Source: Symbiodinium natans (lineage: Eukaryota > Sar > Dinophyceae > Suessiales > Symbiodiniaceae). From it: a DNA stretch of 64,000 nucleotides. Below are positions 7,777-16,032 of this stretch, piece by piece. Positions within the stretch are counted from its first letter, which is position 1. Every line of letters begins with the position of its first letter. The stretch lies in NCBI GenBank assembly GCA_905221605.1, contig CAJNDS010002192.1:199501-263500 (forward strand), given 5' to 3'. A model generated the notes under the pieces. It ran no database searches. It saw only the letters and a list, made by a program, of their open reading frames with translations, and was not told the DNA's origin. The position numbers and the translations under genes were made by a program.

Positions 7777-8613
7777 TTAACCTCTAAAAAATGTAAGAGT
7801 AAAGGATATATTCACCTCGTTTAAATCAACAACTTGGTTAAGATGGTTGGTTAATCTAAAATTTAGTCTTCTAAACAATTTGTTAGAGCAGTCAATATAA
7901 TCTTCGGGACTTAATTCATTATCATTAATAACGCCCAGATAAGGGACTGTTACATTTATTTTCTTTACTATTGATGAATTACCTGCTACTGTTAATTGGT
8001 TGTAGTTGCTAATTTCATTACAATGCAAATACAAATTCTTAACAGGCGTAAGGTCAATGAAATTTGTTGTGTAAGGTGAAACATTCGTATAAGCATCCGT
8101 GGCAGGTGTTGTATTACCTAATACTTGGTTTATTGAATAGAGACTGTTGATATTGACAGGGTCTGAAAATGAACCGGCTATGGGTGCTATTTCACCATCA
8201 GTTAAAACAACAAAAATAACAGTTGCATAGTTTGAACTAAATGTATATTTGTTGGTTGATGTATTATAATGTATTGAGTATGTGTTGGGACGGTCACCTG
8301 TATCAACTAACAAATTCAAAGCAATCTCTATTGTTTGCGCTAAATCAACTGCTGTATAGTTGCCTTCTGGGATTGTTATTTTACGGTAAGTTATACCTGC
8401 TACAACACCTGGTGGTATAACCTGATGCATAAAGCATAAATTATTATTTGTGCTGTTTATTGAATACCACGAATGAGGAATGCTGACCTCGTAAATTTGA
8501 CATAGCATATTATCATCTAACTGAACAGTTTCAGGTAAATCAATTGTAAAATTGGATGGAGTGCCACTTTCTTTATAATTACTATCAATTTGTACCTTCT
8601 TAAATTTGAGCAT
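7777..8613 (-). CDS. Penton / minor capsid protein, single jelly-roll type
   Basis: I chose the ATG at 8611-8613 (MLKFKKVQIDS), giving 278 aa. The frame is open further upstream but that part is AT-rich and overlaps the divergent gene. The layout is typical of PLV and virophage penton proteins: an opening SNYKESGTPSNFTIDLPETV strand pair, a QIYEVSIPHSWYSI segment near residue 46, an alternating polar/hydrophobic beta-rich body, and a last strand VNISFTLTFFRG. The EVSIPHSWYSI-type segment is characteristic of these minor capsid proteins. It would occupy capsid vertices alongside the MCP at 10366. Assignment rests on fold-like pattern and context, not a search. A TATCTAATTAATATTATA element lies directly upstream. 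Confidence 0.75.
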   Translation of the reverse strand: MLKFKKVQIDSNYKESGTPSNFTIDLPETVQLDDNMLCQIYEVSIPHSWYSINSTNNNLCFMHQVIPPGVVAGITYRKITIPEGNYTAVDLAQTIEIALNLLVDTGDRPNTYSIHYNTSTNKYTFSSNYATVIFVVLTDGEIAPIAGSFSDPVNINSLYSINQVLGNTTPATDAYTNVSPYTTNFIDLTPVKNLYLHCNEISNYNQLTVAGNSSIVKKINVTVPYLGVINDNELSPEDYIDCSNKLFRRLNFRLTNHLNQVVDLNEVNISFTLTFFRG

Positions 8614-8655
8614 TATAATATTAATTAGATAAATTAATTTATAATGTAATTTATA

Positions 8656-9300
8656 ATGCATAAACATAAAAGAAGAAATGAGGGAATACTATATGAACCA
8701 CCGATTACAAGAAATAGAATACATAATGAAGTTAGAGATGAATTAAATAATAATGAAACGTTTTTAACAGACACGCAAGGACTTAAATTAGCATATGAAA
8801 ATCCTGACGGGATATATCAAAATGGTTCTATATTATACATTGCAGGAACAAAAGACCCCATCGATTTTTGGGACGATGTAAAATTACCGTTGTATCAGAC
8901 ACGAAACACAAAAAGATATAAAGATGTAAATGAGTTCATTAAAGACGGCTCTATTGAAATAGACGGTAAGAAGCATTACGGTATTTCGGACGTTATTTCA
9001 CACAGTCTGGGGTCGGCAGTGGGACAACAAATAAATAATGATTATGGTAATATCTTTCGTTCAAGGTCTTATGGTTCGCCTTTTGTTTCAAATCAGCGCC
9101 CAGAAGAGACAGGGACAAATTTGAGAATAAGAAAAGCCGGAGACGTTGTTAGTATGTTTGATAATGCCACAATTAACTTAAACAGAAGTTCTTTAAACCC
9201 GCTTGATAATCATAGTTATGCTGATATTGCTAATGTTCATAACAAGGCAGGCAATTTACCCTTAACACGAGAAGAATTTATGGAACAATTTGAAACATAG
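8656..9300 (+). CDS. Putative class-3 lipase / alpha-beta hydrolase
   Basis: The 214-aa product has AGTKDPIDFWDDVKLPLY at 63-80, resembling the early GT..DW..D segment of class-3 lipases. S115-H-S117-L-G119 is a nucleophile-elbow motif (GHSLG-like, with the usual first Gly replaced by Ser). SYGSPFVS follows at 138-145. KAGDVVSMFD (D163) and DNHSY (H186) are in the right order for the Asp and His of a catalytic triad. No signal peptide is visible. A virus-encoded lipase could help membrane passage during entry or release; the substrate is unknown. It is divergent from the penton gene, with 42 nt between ATGs. The altered first Gly leaves some doubt about activity. Confidence 0.7.
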   Translation: MHKHKRRNEGILYEPPITRNRIHNEVRDELNNNETFLTDTQGLKLAYENPDGIYQNGSILYIAGTKDPIDFWDDVKLPLYQTRNTKRYKDVNEFIKDGSIEIDGKKHYGISDVISHSLGSAVGQQINNDYGNIFRSRSYGSPFVSNQRPEETGTNLRIRKAGDVVSMFDNATINLNRSSLNPLDNHSYADIANVHNKAGNLPLTREEFMEQFET

Positions 9301-9333
9301 TTAAAGGTTAAAAAAGAATAGAAAATAGTATAA

Positions 9334-9876
9334 ATGAATTATAATAACGGCAAAATATACTCCATTAGAAATACTGTTGATGATGATATTTATATTGGTT
9401 CTACTTGTCAAAGACTGTCGCAAAGAATGGTAAAGCATCGTTTTAATGCGAAACAAGAGGTGTGTAGTAATTATAGACTTTATCAGAAAATGAATGAATT
9501 AGGTATTGATAAGTTTTATATTGAACTTGTCATTGAGTATCCTTGTGAAAATAAAGACCAGTTAAGAGCAAAGGAAGGAGAATATATTAGAGAAGTGGGA
9601 ACGTTAAATATGTTAATAGCGGGAAGAACAACAAAACATTACAGAGAAGAACATAAGGAAAAGATGTCAGAATACCAAAAGGTATATCGTGTTGAGAACA
9701 AGGACAAGCTTAAACAGCAAAAGGTAGAGTATAGACAAAGAGACGATGTAATTGAAAAACGAAAACTGAAAATTGTGTGTAGTTGTGGTTGTCAAATCAG
9801 AAAAGAAGACATACGACGACACGAACGAACTAAAAAACATCAAGAAGCATTAAATAATCTAAATATTAATATATGA
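9334..9876 (+). CDS. GIY-YIG endonuclease with C-terminal C2H2-like zinc finger
   Basis: The 180-aa product opens with a GIY-YIG domain: GKIYSI at 6-11, Y20-I-G22, an Arg/His helix (R27, R31, H35), and the catalytic-type Glu in KEGEYI (E81) followed by N92. A charged linker with the pattern ENKDKLKQQKVEYRQ follows. A zinc finger closes the protein: C149, C151/C153, H163 and H169 (CSCGC...RRHERTKKH). It is paralogous to the partial gene at 1-285. Linker and finger resemble the protein at 17325-17750. It overlaps the next gene by 4 nt (ATGA). It probably cleaves DNA in a homing or recombination role. Confidence 0.88.
   Translation: MNYNNGKIYSIRNTVDDDIYIGSTCQRLSQRMVKHRFNAKQEVCSNYRLYQKMNELGIDKFYIELVIEYPCENKDQLRAKEGEYIREVGTLNMLIAGRTTKHYREEHKEKMSEYQKVYRVENKDKLKQQKVEYRQRDDVIEKRKLKIVCSCGCQIRKEDIRRHERTKKHQEALNNLNINI
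9856..9870 (+). promoter_or_regulatory. TCTA-type putative promoter inside GIY-YIG 3' end
   Basis: AATCTAAATATTAAT, a 3-nt shorter version of the 18-nt motif, ends 2 nt before the ATG at 9873. It lies within the coding sequence of the preceding gene, where it encodes the last Asn/Leu/Ile residues. Confidence 0.4.
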
Positions 9877-10097
9877 CAAAAATTACTAAGATTAAGTGTA
9901 ATCAATGCGGTGGTGAATATAACATCCTGGGCAATATTGAATACAATGATGGTGGAAATTATGACAAAGCGCGAATGAAACACATAAACACAAAACGACA
10001 TCAAAGATACGTAGAAGAAAGGTATAATGCTAATCCTACATTTTGGGATAAGGTGTATAGAGAGAACATAAAAAAGATAAACGAGATGAATAAATAA
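9873..10097 (+). CDS. Small zinc-finger protein (74 aa)
   Basis: Overlaps the GIY-YIG stop by 4 nt. CNQCGG near residue 9 and MKHINTKRH near residue 36 supply a C-x2-C and H-x5-H set. This resembles the terminal finger of the GIY-YIG protein and the fingers of the 17325-17750 protein, but the Cys-His loop is longer. The C terminus is a basic helix. The overlap suggests co-expression, although a TCTA motif just before the ATG could drive it alone. Likely nucleic-acid binding; specific role unknown. Confidence 0.65.
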   Translation: MTKITKIKCNQCGGEYNILGNIEYNDGGNYDKARMKHINTKRHQRYVEERYNANPTFWDKVYRENIKKINEMNK

Positions 10098-10113
10098 TCT
10101 AAATAATATTAAT
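10096..10113 (+). promoter_or_regulatory. TCTA-type putative late promoter
   Basis: AATCTAAATAATATTAAT, 1 nt before the ATG at 10115 and an exact 18-nt match to the minus-strand copy at 7108-7125. Confidence 0.55.
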
Positions 10114-10114
10114 A

Positions 10115-10339
10115 ATGTTTAATAAGAAAGCAACGACATATGAACAGATGGAGAAACCGAAGAAGGAGAAGAAATTTAAACAGAATGCCTATGAAGAGAT
10201 ACGGAAGTTAGTAGATAATAATGAAGTAGATGAGGCAGTTGTAGAGGCGAAAGGCAAGAAGAAAAATATTTTATTAAAGAAAATTCATATAATTTTAAAC
10301 TATTTGATTAAATATAATTTAATAATTATATTTAATTAA
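10115..10339 (+). CDS. Hypothetical Lys-rich protein (74 aa)
   Basis: Starts directly after a full 18-nt promoter motif. The first 50 residues are Lys/Glu-rich and helical. The last 20 are hydrophobic Ile/Leu/Asn, but they are encoded by an AT-rich stretch that includes the hairpin at 10307-10336, so the original protein may have been shorter. No motif recognised. It lies directly upstream of the capsid gene on the same strand. Confidence 0.45.
   Translation: MFNKKATTYEQMEKPKKEKKFKQNAYEEIRKLVDNNEVDEAVVEAKGKKKNILLKKIHIILNYLIKYNLIIIFN
10307..10336. terminator. AT-rich hairpin before the capsid gene
   Basis: Perfect 12-nt arms (ATTAAATATAAT / ATTATATTTAAT) around a 6-nt loop, 30 nt before the MCP start. 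Probably a 3'-end signal for the preceding gene. Confidence 0.4.
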
Positions 10340-10365
10340 ATTATCTATGTTAGTTATATATAATC

Positions 10366-11799
10366 ATGGAATCGTTCAGCCCGGAAGATATTCTCATTGA
10401 CAACCTCTCATTTAAATTAAACAAAGGTTCAAGTTATATTACCGACCGAAGAAGCGTTACATTTTGGCCGTCTGGTTCAAATATCTATAAACCTACCAGT
10501 GGCAACCGTGTATTGAAATTTTCATTAAACGCAGAAGATAATGCTTGGTTAGACCCCCAAAGTGTAAGAATATTTTTTACATTACAAAACCTTGACCCTG
10601 GTTCATTTAATAATAAACTCCGTCCATTATCCCCTCCTTATTGTTTTTTCCGAAGAATGCGAATTATTGCTGGTAATCAAGTTGTAGAAGATTTTGATAA
10701 TTATAACCGTGTTCATCATATGTTTTCTAAGATGATGTCGCAAGGGGCACGAAAAGACGAAGCAAATGAAGGTTTCGGATATAGATATGATGATGAAATT
10801 AAGACTCTCGTTAATGACAATGATACAAGACTAAAATATGAAGTGAATGGTTTAACTTGTCAAGGCTTTAAGGATAAAATGATTGTTGGATTCAAGCCTC
10901 TGTGTGGTTTATTCAGTCAATTTAAGTATTTACCGTTGAAGTATATGGGAAATTTAACAATTGAATTAGAACTGGTTACTAATGCTACCGATTGTGTAAT
11001 TGACCCCGAAGATGTTACAACGGCAGATGCTGTTGGGAATAGGTTTGTAACTGATGTTAATCCTGCCACAGAAGCGGACGCTGAATTTAGAAATACAAGC
11101 GTTGATTGGGAAATTAATAATGCTCGTGTTGTTTGTGATGTCTGCACCCTTGATAATAATTTAAATAATGAATATGTCAAACATCTTTTAGAAGGAAAAG
11201 GCCTACCCATTACTTATACAACTTATATTACCCAATCTCAATCAGTAAAAGGCACAGCTGATATTAACGTCCAAGTCATCCGTTCAGTGTCAAAATTAGT
11301 TGCATCATTCATTACATTTTACAAAGAAGGAGACCCAAGCACCGGTTACGAATACTGTGACAAGGAATTTTGTCGTTTCTATCATCCACAACAACAATCG
11401 GACGAACAAACCGAAGGAATTTATGACAATAATTTTGACTTACAAATGCAAATACAATTGGGTTCTAAACTATATGCAGAGTATCCGATTACATCACTTC
11501 AAGAGTGCTATTATCACCTAAGAAAGGCATTAAATCTTCCAATGTTTCATCAGCATTCATTGTCAATTGATTTCAGACAATATCGTGACCGACAATTTGT
11601 ATTTGCCTTTTCTTTTGAAAAAGTGCCAGAGAGTTCATATACAGGAATTAATACACGCGCCGGACAGCAGATGTTAGTGAAAGTTAAACCTGCAAATGCT
11701 TCAATAACAACTACTGCTATGCCTGACAATATTTATATTACTCTATTATCGGAGCAGGTGCTTGAAATTAAGGATTTGGGTCTGAAAGTATTCGATTAA
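10366..11799 (+). CDS. Major capsid protein, double jelly-roll (PLV type)
   Basis: The 477-aa product has the length and texture of PLV major capsid proteins. The N terminus resembles the usual opening with a WPSGSNIYKPTSG segment near residue 36 and KFSLNAEDNAWLDPQSVRIF at about 53-72. The segment FFRRMRIIAGNQVVEDFDNY near residue 96-115 is the conserved stretch that joins strands of the first jelly roll. A second beta-rich half begins near 250, and a C-terminal ITLLSEQVLEIKDLGLKVF strand closes the fold. No transmembrane segment. It would form hexagonal capsomers with the penton protein (7777-8613) and be filled by the ATPase (14663-15456). TATCTATG lies 23 nt upstream of the ATG, matching the late class. 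This is the strongest marker that the left half is viral. Confidence 0.88.
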   Translation: MESFSPEDILIDNLSFKLNKGSSYITDRRSVTFWPSGSNIYKPTSGNRVLKFSLNAEDNAWLDPQSVRIFFTLQNLDPGSFNNKLRPLSPPYCFFRRMRIIAGNQVVEDFDNYNRVHHMFSKMMSQGARKDEANEGFGYRYDDEIKTLVNDNDTRLKYEVNGLTCQGFKDKMIVGFKPLCGLFSQFKYLPLKYMGNLTIELELVTNATDCVIDPEDVTTADAVGNRFVTDVNPATEADAEFRNTSVDWEINNARVVCDVCTLDNNLNNEYVKHLLEGKGLPITYTTYITQSQSVKGTADINVQVIRSVSKLVASFITFYKEGDPSTGYEYCDKEFCRFYHPQQQSDEQTEGIYDNNFDLQMQIQLGSKLYAEYPITSLQECYYHLRKALNLPMFHQHSLSIDFRQYRDRQFVFAFSFEKVPESSYTGINTRAGQQMLVKVKPANASITTTAMPDNIYITLLSEQVLEIKDLGLKVFD

Positions 11800-11851
11800 A
11801 AAAATGAAATAATATTAATAAAATTATTATCTATTTTATTAATATTAACTA

Positions 11852-14169
11852 ATGCCTTTGACATTGAATAATACACAGCAGATAATATTGTTGTAAGTGG
11901 AACAGATTTAAGCGACTTATATGCAACAAAAACAGAATTAGGAGACATCAACACGGCAAACACAACGGACATAGCAACAAACACAGCAGACATAGCAGTT
12001 CTGAACAGCAAACAACTTCAAAACTTCCAGAATATTAGTTCTTTAACACATCTATTAAATACCGATTACCAAACAAACACTGATTTATCAACAAACTTTT
12101 ACAACAAAACGCAAATAGATGCTACATTTACCAATTATTATACACAAACACAAATAGACACTAATTTATCAACTAATTTTCAGACTAATACACAATTAGG
12201 GACAAATTATTATAATAAAACCGAGGTAGCAGGAGCAGGAGGAGGCGACACCTATACAACAACGGAAGTGGATAATTTACTTGCTTTAAGAGTTCCGGTT
12301 AGTGATTTTACAAATAGATTTAGTGCCAATCCTATTATTGATTGTAGCGCCCCTACCGTTATTCATAGTGGATTAACATTAAATAACTCAACTATTAATA
12401 TTTCGCCAGTAGAAGGTTTATTATTCAGTAATCAAACAGGAGGAGGAGATAAAGTTTTAGCAGAGTTTAAGAATGCTACGAGTTATATAACTTTACAAGG
12501 CGATAAAATATTTTGTAATAATACATCAGATAATGCTATTAAACAACTTGATTTAACTAATAATAACGCAGGTTATAAAATGTCAGGAAAAATAGAAACA
12601 CCAACGGGCGGGTTAGTTGTAGAAAACACAGCAGATGCTAATTTATCATTTACCGTTAGAAACACCGACAATTATATGACTTTTAATAATGATAGTATTG
12701 ATTGTTATAATTCAGTTGGTGATACAGGTAGAATTTTGAATTTAAATGCTAATGCTAATCAATATGTTAAATCGCATTCATTATTAGTTGATACAGCGTC
12801 AAATACATTAACAGGAGGATATACATTAGATGTTGTAGATAGTGCGATTATCAGACAGAATTTAAATGTGAATGGTAATTTAGACTTATCAAATGATTTA
12901 AATTTTTATGGTGAAAATTATAATATTTCTAATAATTCAGGACTTACGTTTTATAAAGATACAACAGATGCGTCGAATGTAATGTGCGTGAAAAACGCAC
13001 AAGGGTATTTGAAATTTATTTCGTTCGGTATTAATGCTTATAATACAAGCAGCGATAGTTCTTCATTACTTTTATTGAATACTGCTAACGGCAATGGTGT
13101 TTATTGTTTAAGTTTAGGCATCGGAGCAATTCGAGGAGCAAATAAACTAAATGTAGGAGGTGGCAATGCTAATTTTGGAAGCACAGCATCGTTTCAAAGC
13201 ACATCAACATTTAACGGTGATATTTATGTTAATAATAATGGAAGAGTATTTCAACGAGCGGACGCTAATAATTCATTGAATGTAATATCAACAGAAGAGA
13301 TTAATTTTTCATTGCAATCAAATAGAACAACCGACCCAACAACAGGAACAATAGCACTTCAATTAAATGATACTAACGGAATTACATTAAACAGAGCAGT
13401 CGTTAATAATCTTACTTTTAATAGTATTGGTAATATCGTTGGTGAGGCAGATGTTGTTAGTTGGGGGCGTTTTATGTTTCAAAATAGTAGCGAATTAAAA
13501 GAAGTATTAGACACTCAATATAAGTTATATATCAGAAACGGTGATACGTTAGGAGAAATGAACTTAACAATAGGATTAGAAAGTAGCACACCGGAAATAC
13601 AATTAACTGATGGTAAAGTTAAAATGAATAGTAATTTAGAAATAACACAAGAAACAATAATAGCAACATACGAACAAATACAGTTTTGTAATACAGATAG
13701 TGCAGGTGAGATGTTCTTTTATTTTGGTGACACAACAGCAGGGAATGAAGTATTGGAAATTACAGCAGGTGGTGTGTATATTGACGGGACTTTTGCTTAT
13801 TCGTCCGATTTTACATTAAAAGATAATATTAAAGAAATCGATAGTAAAAAATGCTATGAAATAGTTAAATATGTCAAGCCTAAAACGTTTAATTTTACAC
13901 ATTTGAACGAAGAGAAAAATAAAGTTAATCATATTGGATATATTGCCCAAGACTTTGAACAGGTAATACCACGAGAATGGGAGGGGATTATCACAACAGA
14001 TAATAAGGGACATAAACGCCTTGACTATTGTAAAACAGCAGTAATCACACACGGAGCATTACAACATTTGATTAAAGAAGTTGAAGAATTAAAGAAGGAA
14101 GTAAAGAAACTAAAAGGAGAAGCCTCGCCAAAAGCAAAGGCGAAACCAAAAGCAAAAAGTAAAGATTAA
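11852..14169 (+). CDS. Fibre/spike protein with C-terminal peptidase-S74 chaperone domain; frameshift near N terminus
   Basis: The reading frame is open from 11872 to 14169 but has no ATG near its 5' end. An ATG at 11852 in another frame reads 14 codons and stops at 11894-11896, so a 1-nt gain or 2-nt loss within about 11869-11896 would join them; ACACAGCAG there is a slippage-prone repeat. Without that, the first GTG is at 12268. The body has fibre repeats with YNKT and TQTQID patterns (about 12090-12260), then a long Asn/Thr/Ser beta-rich shaft. The last about 120 residues are an S74 intramolecular chaperone: S-D-x3-K in SSDFTLKDNI matches the Ser-Lys dyad spacing of five, followed by HIGYIAQDFEQVIP and a coiled-coil tail. 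It likely trimerises and self-cleaves to give a host-binding fibre. The tail is Ala/Lys/Pro-rich. Confidence 0.8.
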
Positions 14170-14187
14170 AATCTAAGATAATAATAT
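14170..14187 (+). promoter_or_regulatory. TCTA-type putative late promoter
   Basis: AATCTAAGATAATAATAT, directly abutting the ATG at 14188 and the stop of the fibre gene. Confidence 0.45.
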
Positions 14188-14397
14188 ATGGGCTCTAAAA
14201 CATCTAAATCCTGTGCTACTGAAAATATGCAACAAATAAAAGAGTTAGATATTAACGAAAAAACAAGAACAGATATGATATTATTTAATACTTTAAAAGA
14301 TGTTATTGAAAGAGTTGAGAAATTAGAAGAAACAAAGAGCGACAAAATATATTATAAACTACCTGCTATAAACTTGTGTAGCTATTCATTGATTTAA
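14188..14397 (+). CDS. Small protein with N-myristoylation signal (69 aa)
   Basis: The N terminus MGSKTSKSC fits the eukaryotic N-myristoylation pattern (Gly2, Ser/Thr at position 6, Lys nearby) and has a nearby Cys that could be palmitoylated. A central helix (DMILFNTLKDVIERVEKLEE) is coiled-coil-like. The protein would be a host-acylated membrane-associated factor, consistent with a eukaryotic host. It follows the fibre gene with a late-type promoter and converges with the membrane protein at 14403. Function unknown. Confidence 0.6.
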   Translation: MGSKTSKSCATENMQQIKELDINEKTRTDMILFNTLKDVIERVEKLEETKSDKIYYKLPAINLCSYSLI

Positions 14398-14402
14398 TAC
14401 TA

Positions 14403-14627
14403 TTATTTTTTGATAATAATATTAATTAATTTCAATGTTATTGTTGCTTTCTTGGAAACCATCATAACCACTTCTATTATCATTTCTTCTTCGTTGTTCA
14501 GCAATTTTTCTGCCCTATAATCAGCATAATAAGAAAATGGAATCCAAAAAGGTAATATGATAGGATAAAAAGGAACTAATAAACAAGCAAGTAATTTATC
14601 ACCTGTTGAAAGTCTGCTGTCACACAT
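14403..14627 (-). CDS. Small membrane protein (74 aa)
   Basis: Residues about 12-35 (LLACLLVPFYPIILPFWIPF) form a strongly hydrophobic segment with three Pro, long enough to span a membrane or form a hairpin. A short acidic patch (NNEEEMIIE) and a hydrophobic C terminus follow. A clear early-type motif at 14635-14655 lies 8 nt before the ATG at 14625-14627. It could be a viral membrane or entry/egress factor; the family is not recognised. The 3' end converges with the myristoylated-protein gene, with an AT-rich imperfect hairpin across the 5-nt gap. Confidence 0.6.
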   Translation of the reverse strand: MCDSRLSTGDKLLACLLVPFYPIILPFWIPFSYYADYRAEKLLNNEEEMIIEVVMMVSKKATITLKLINIIIKK

Positions 14628-14634
14628 TATCGTT

Positions 14635-14655
14635 TAAAGGTATTTTGTCTTTAAG
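14635..14655 (-). promoter_or_regulatory. Putative early-type promoter motif
   Basis: On the minus strand: CTTAAAGACA, 5 nt (AAATA), CCTTTA, 8 nt before the ATG at 14627. First box identical and spacing identical to the copies at 4416 and 16639. Confidence 0.55.
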
Positions 14656-14662
14656 TATTAAT

Positions 14663-15456
14663 TTAATCAATCACTAATTTAGCATCAAATCGTTTATAAA
14701 ACATATCATTTACATCAGGTTTCATTAGGTTTGTAAATAAAAAACTATATGGTTCTTCTGTTGCTATGTTATACACTTCTAACATTAGTTTCTTTGCTTC
14801 TGCGAGGTTCTTAGCATCTGCTACACTTGACTTTTTAATTAAGACTGCGCTTAACTCTTCAACCATCGTCTCTATCTCTTTGTAGTTTCTTAACCTGAAA
14901 AAGAATAATTGACGACTATTGACACGAATGATTGGTGACAAGGCGTTAAATTTTTGTGTGCTTGTTATGATGTTTATGCTGTTATGACGACCGCGCACAT
15001 ACAACTGATTTAATAAAGGCGAGTTTCTTGAAAATGCTTTTGAATCAGCAAAGTCGTCCACTATAACAAGTATTGAAAATAGTTTTTTTTGTGGTCGTTC
15101 TTCTTTTGATACTCTATTACTTTATGCTGTCTTTTTATCACCGCTTCTAATTCTTCGGGGATATACTCATCAAATAAACACTTTTCCTTTTCTAAATCAA
15201 CCTTTAAATTATCTTGAATGTATCGTTTTACTGGCAACCAATTACTATCAACTGAAATTGAAGGAGACCACACATATATTCTTTCAAACACATCCCTGTA
15301 AATGTCTAATATCATAGATTGTAATAAGATGCCTTTGCCACTTCCAGAAGGTCCAGTTATTATTTGTGAGAACGGCAACCTCGGTGCCACTTCGTATTTA
15401 GACTGTTTAAAGTCATATTCTTTTACGTTAATGGGTTTGACTATCGGTGTAATCAT
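14663..15456 (-). CDS. Genome-packaging ATPase (FtsK/HerA, A32-like), split by a -1 frameshift
   Basis: The first ORF (15456-15061) carries the Walker A GPSGSGKG at residues 35-42 and ends seven codons after a run of eight A. In the -1 frame from there the Walker B (ILVIVDDF) continues into a second ORF ending at 14663. That part includes NIITSTQKF, resembling the sensor/Gln motif of A32-type ATPases, and an Arg-rich RQLFFFRLRN segment. The combined length would be about 264 residues, normal for PLV ATPases. The shift point contains A_AAA_AAC in the right phase (15082-15088). The enzyme would pump DNA into capsids. A TCTATG element precedes its ATG, and it is divergent from 15495. Programmed frameshift, decay and homopolymer error all fit. 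Confidence 0.82.
15082..15088 (-). other. In-phase A_AAA_AAC slippery heptamer
   Basis: On the minus strand the zero-frame codons AAA AAA AAC (codon 125 = AAC) fit X_XXY_YYZ. A -1 slip enters the frame that encodes Walker B and the rest of the ATPase. The zero frame meets TAG seven codons later. I see no strong downstream stem. Confidence 0.4.
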
Positions 15457-15494
15457 TATTATTAATACATAGAATAATTTATAATTAATAATCT

Positions 15495-15659
15495 ATGAAA
15501 GGTTATAATGACTATTTGGAGGTGAAAGATGAGATAGAAAAGATAGAAGAAATAATAACAGTGCCTAAATACCGCAGGTGTTGCCATAATACATTAGAGT
15601 TGCTAAAATCAATAATATTATGTTTAAAATTAAATCTAAGTAATGTGAATGAGCAATAA
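15495..15659 (+). CDS. Small hypothetical protein (54 aa)
   Basis: The ATG at 15495 immediately follows AATAATCT, and the frame runs to TAA at 15657-15659. It overlaps the next gene by 11 nt in another frame. The first half is charged and helical (YLEVKDEIEKIEEII), followed by a CRRCC-like cluster (YRRCCHN) and an amphipathic Leu/Ile helix. It is divergent from the ATPase with a 38-nt gap. Composition and context support a gene, but its short length keeps confidence moderate. Confidence 0.45.
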   Translation: MKGYNDYLEVKDEIEKIEEIITVPKYRRCCHNTLELLKSIILCLKLNLSNVNEQ

Positions 15660-16032
15660 AGAGGACAAAGGAAATATTAACATTGAAAAAGGAAGTGTTA
15701 ATTGCAATTTTTGCAGGTGTGGTAAAAAAGTCTTTCATAAAGAAACTAAAACAACGACTGATAAAGACGGTAATGTTGTCGTTAATCAAGTAGAAGATAG
15801 GAGTTCGTGGAGAATTGGAAATGGGCGCGGAGCAACACCTGACGGTAATGACGTCTTTAAACAAGACAATCAGTTAGGTAGCGTTGAGATATGTAGCACC
15901 GGATGGAATGATAAACAACAACGAATTACACCAGAAGAAGTAGAGGAACAAGTTGATGTTTTAAGAACCGAAGTAAAAGAAATTAAAACGGATGTTGAAA
16001 TGTTAAAACATAATTTGAATATTATGGATTAA
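15649..16032 (+). CDS. Hypothetical protein with Cys cluster and C-terminal coiled coil (127 aa)
   Basis: NCNFCRCGKK near residue 18-27 gives closely spaced Cys that could bind a metal. A polar middle (about 35-90) contains DKDGN and several Trp. The last 35 residues (EEVEEQVDVLRTEVKEIKTD and on) form a clear heptad coiled coil, typical of small trimeric or dimeric virion proteins. AATCTAAG lies 11 nt upstream of the ATG, matching the late class. Family not recognised. Confidence 0.6.
   Translation: MSNKEDKGNINIEKGSVNCNFCRCGKKVFHKETKTTTDKDGNVVVNQVEDRSSWRIGNGRGATPDGNDVFKQDNQLGSVEICSTGWNDKQQRITPEEVEEQVDVLRTEVKEIKTDVEMLKHNLNIMD

Noticed and set aside
8614-8667. 18-residue N-terminal extension of the penton protein
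   Set aside because: The extension (HYKLHYKLIYLIN-type) is encoded by AT-rich intergenic DNA that overlaps the divergent lipase start; the ATG at 8613 fits the promoter position.
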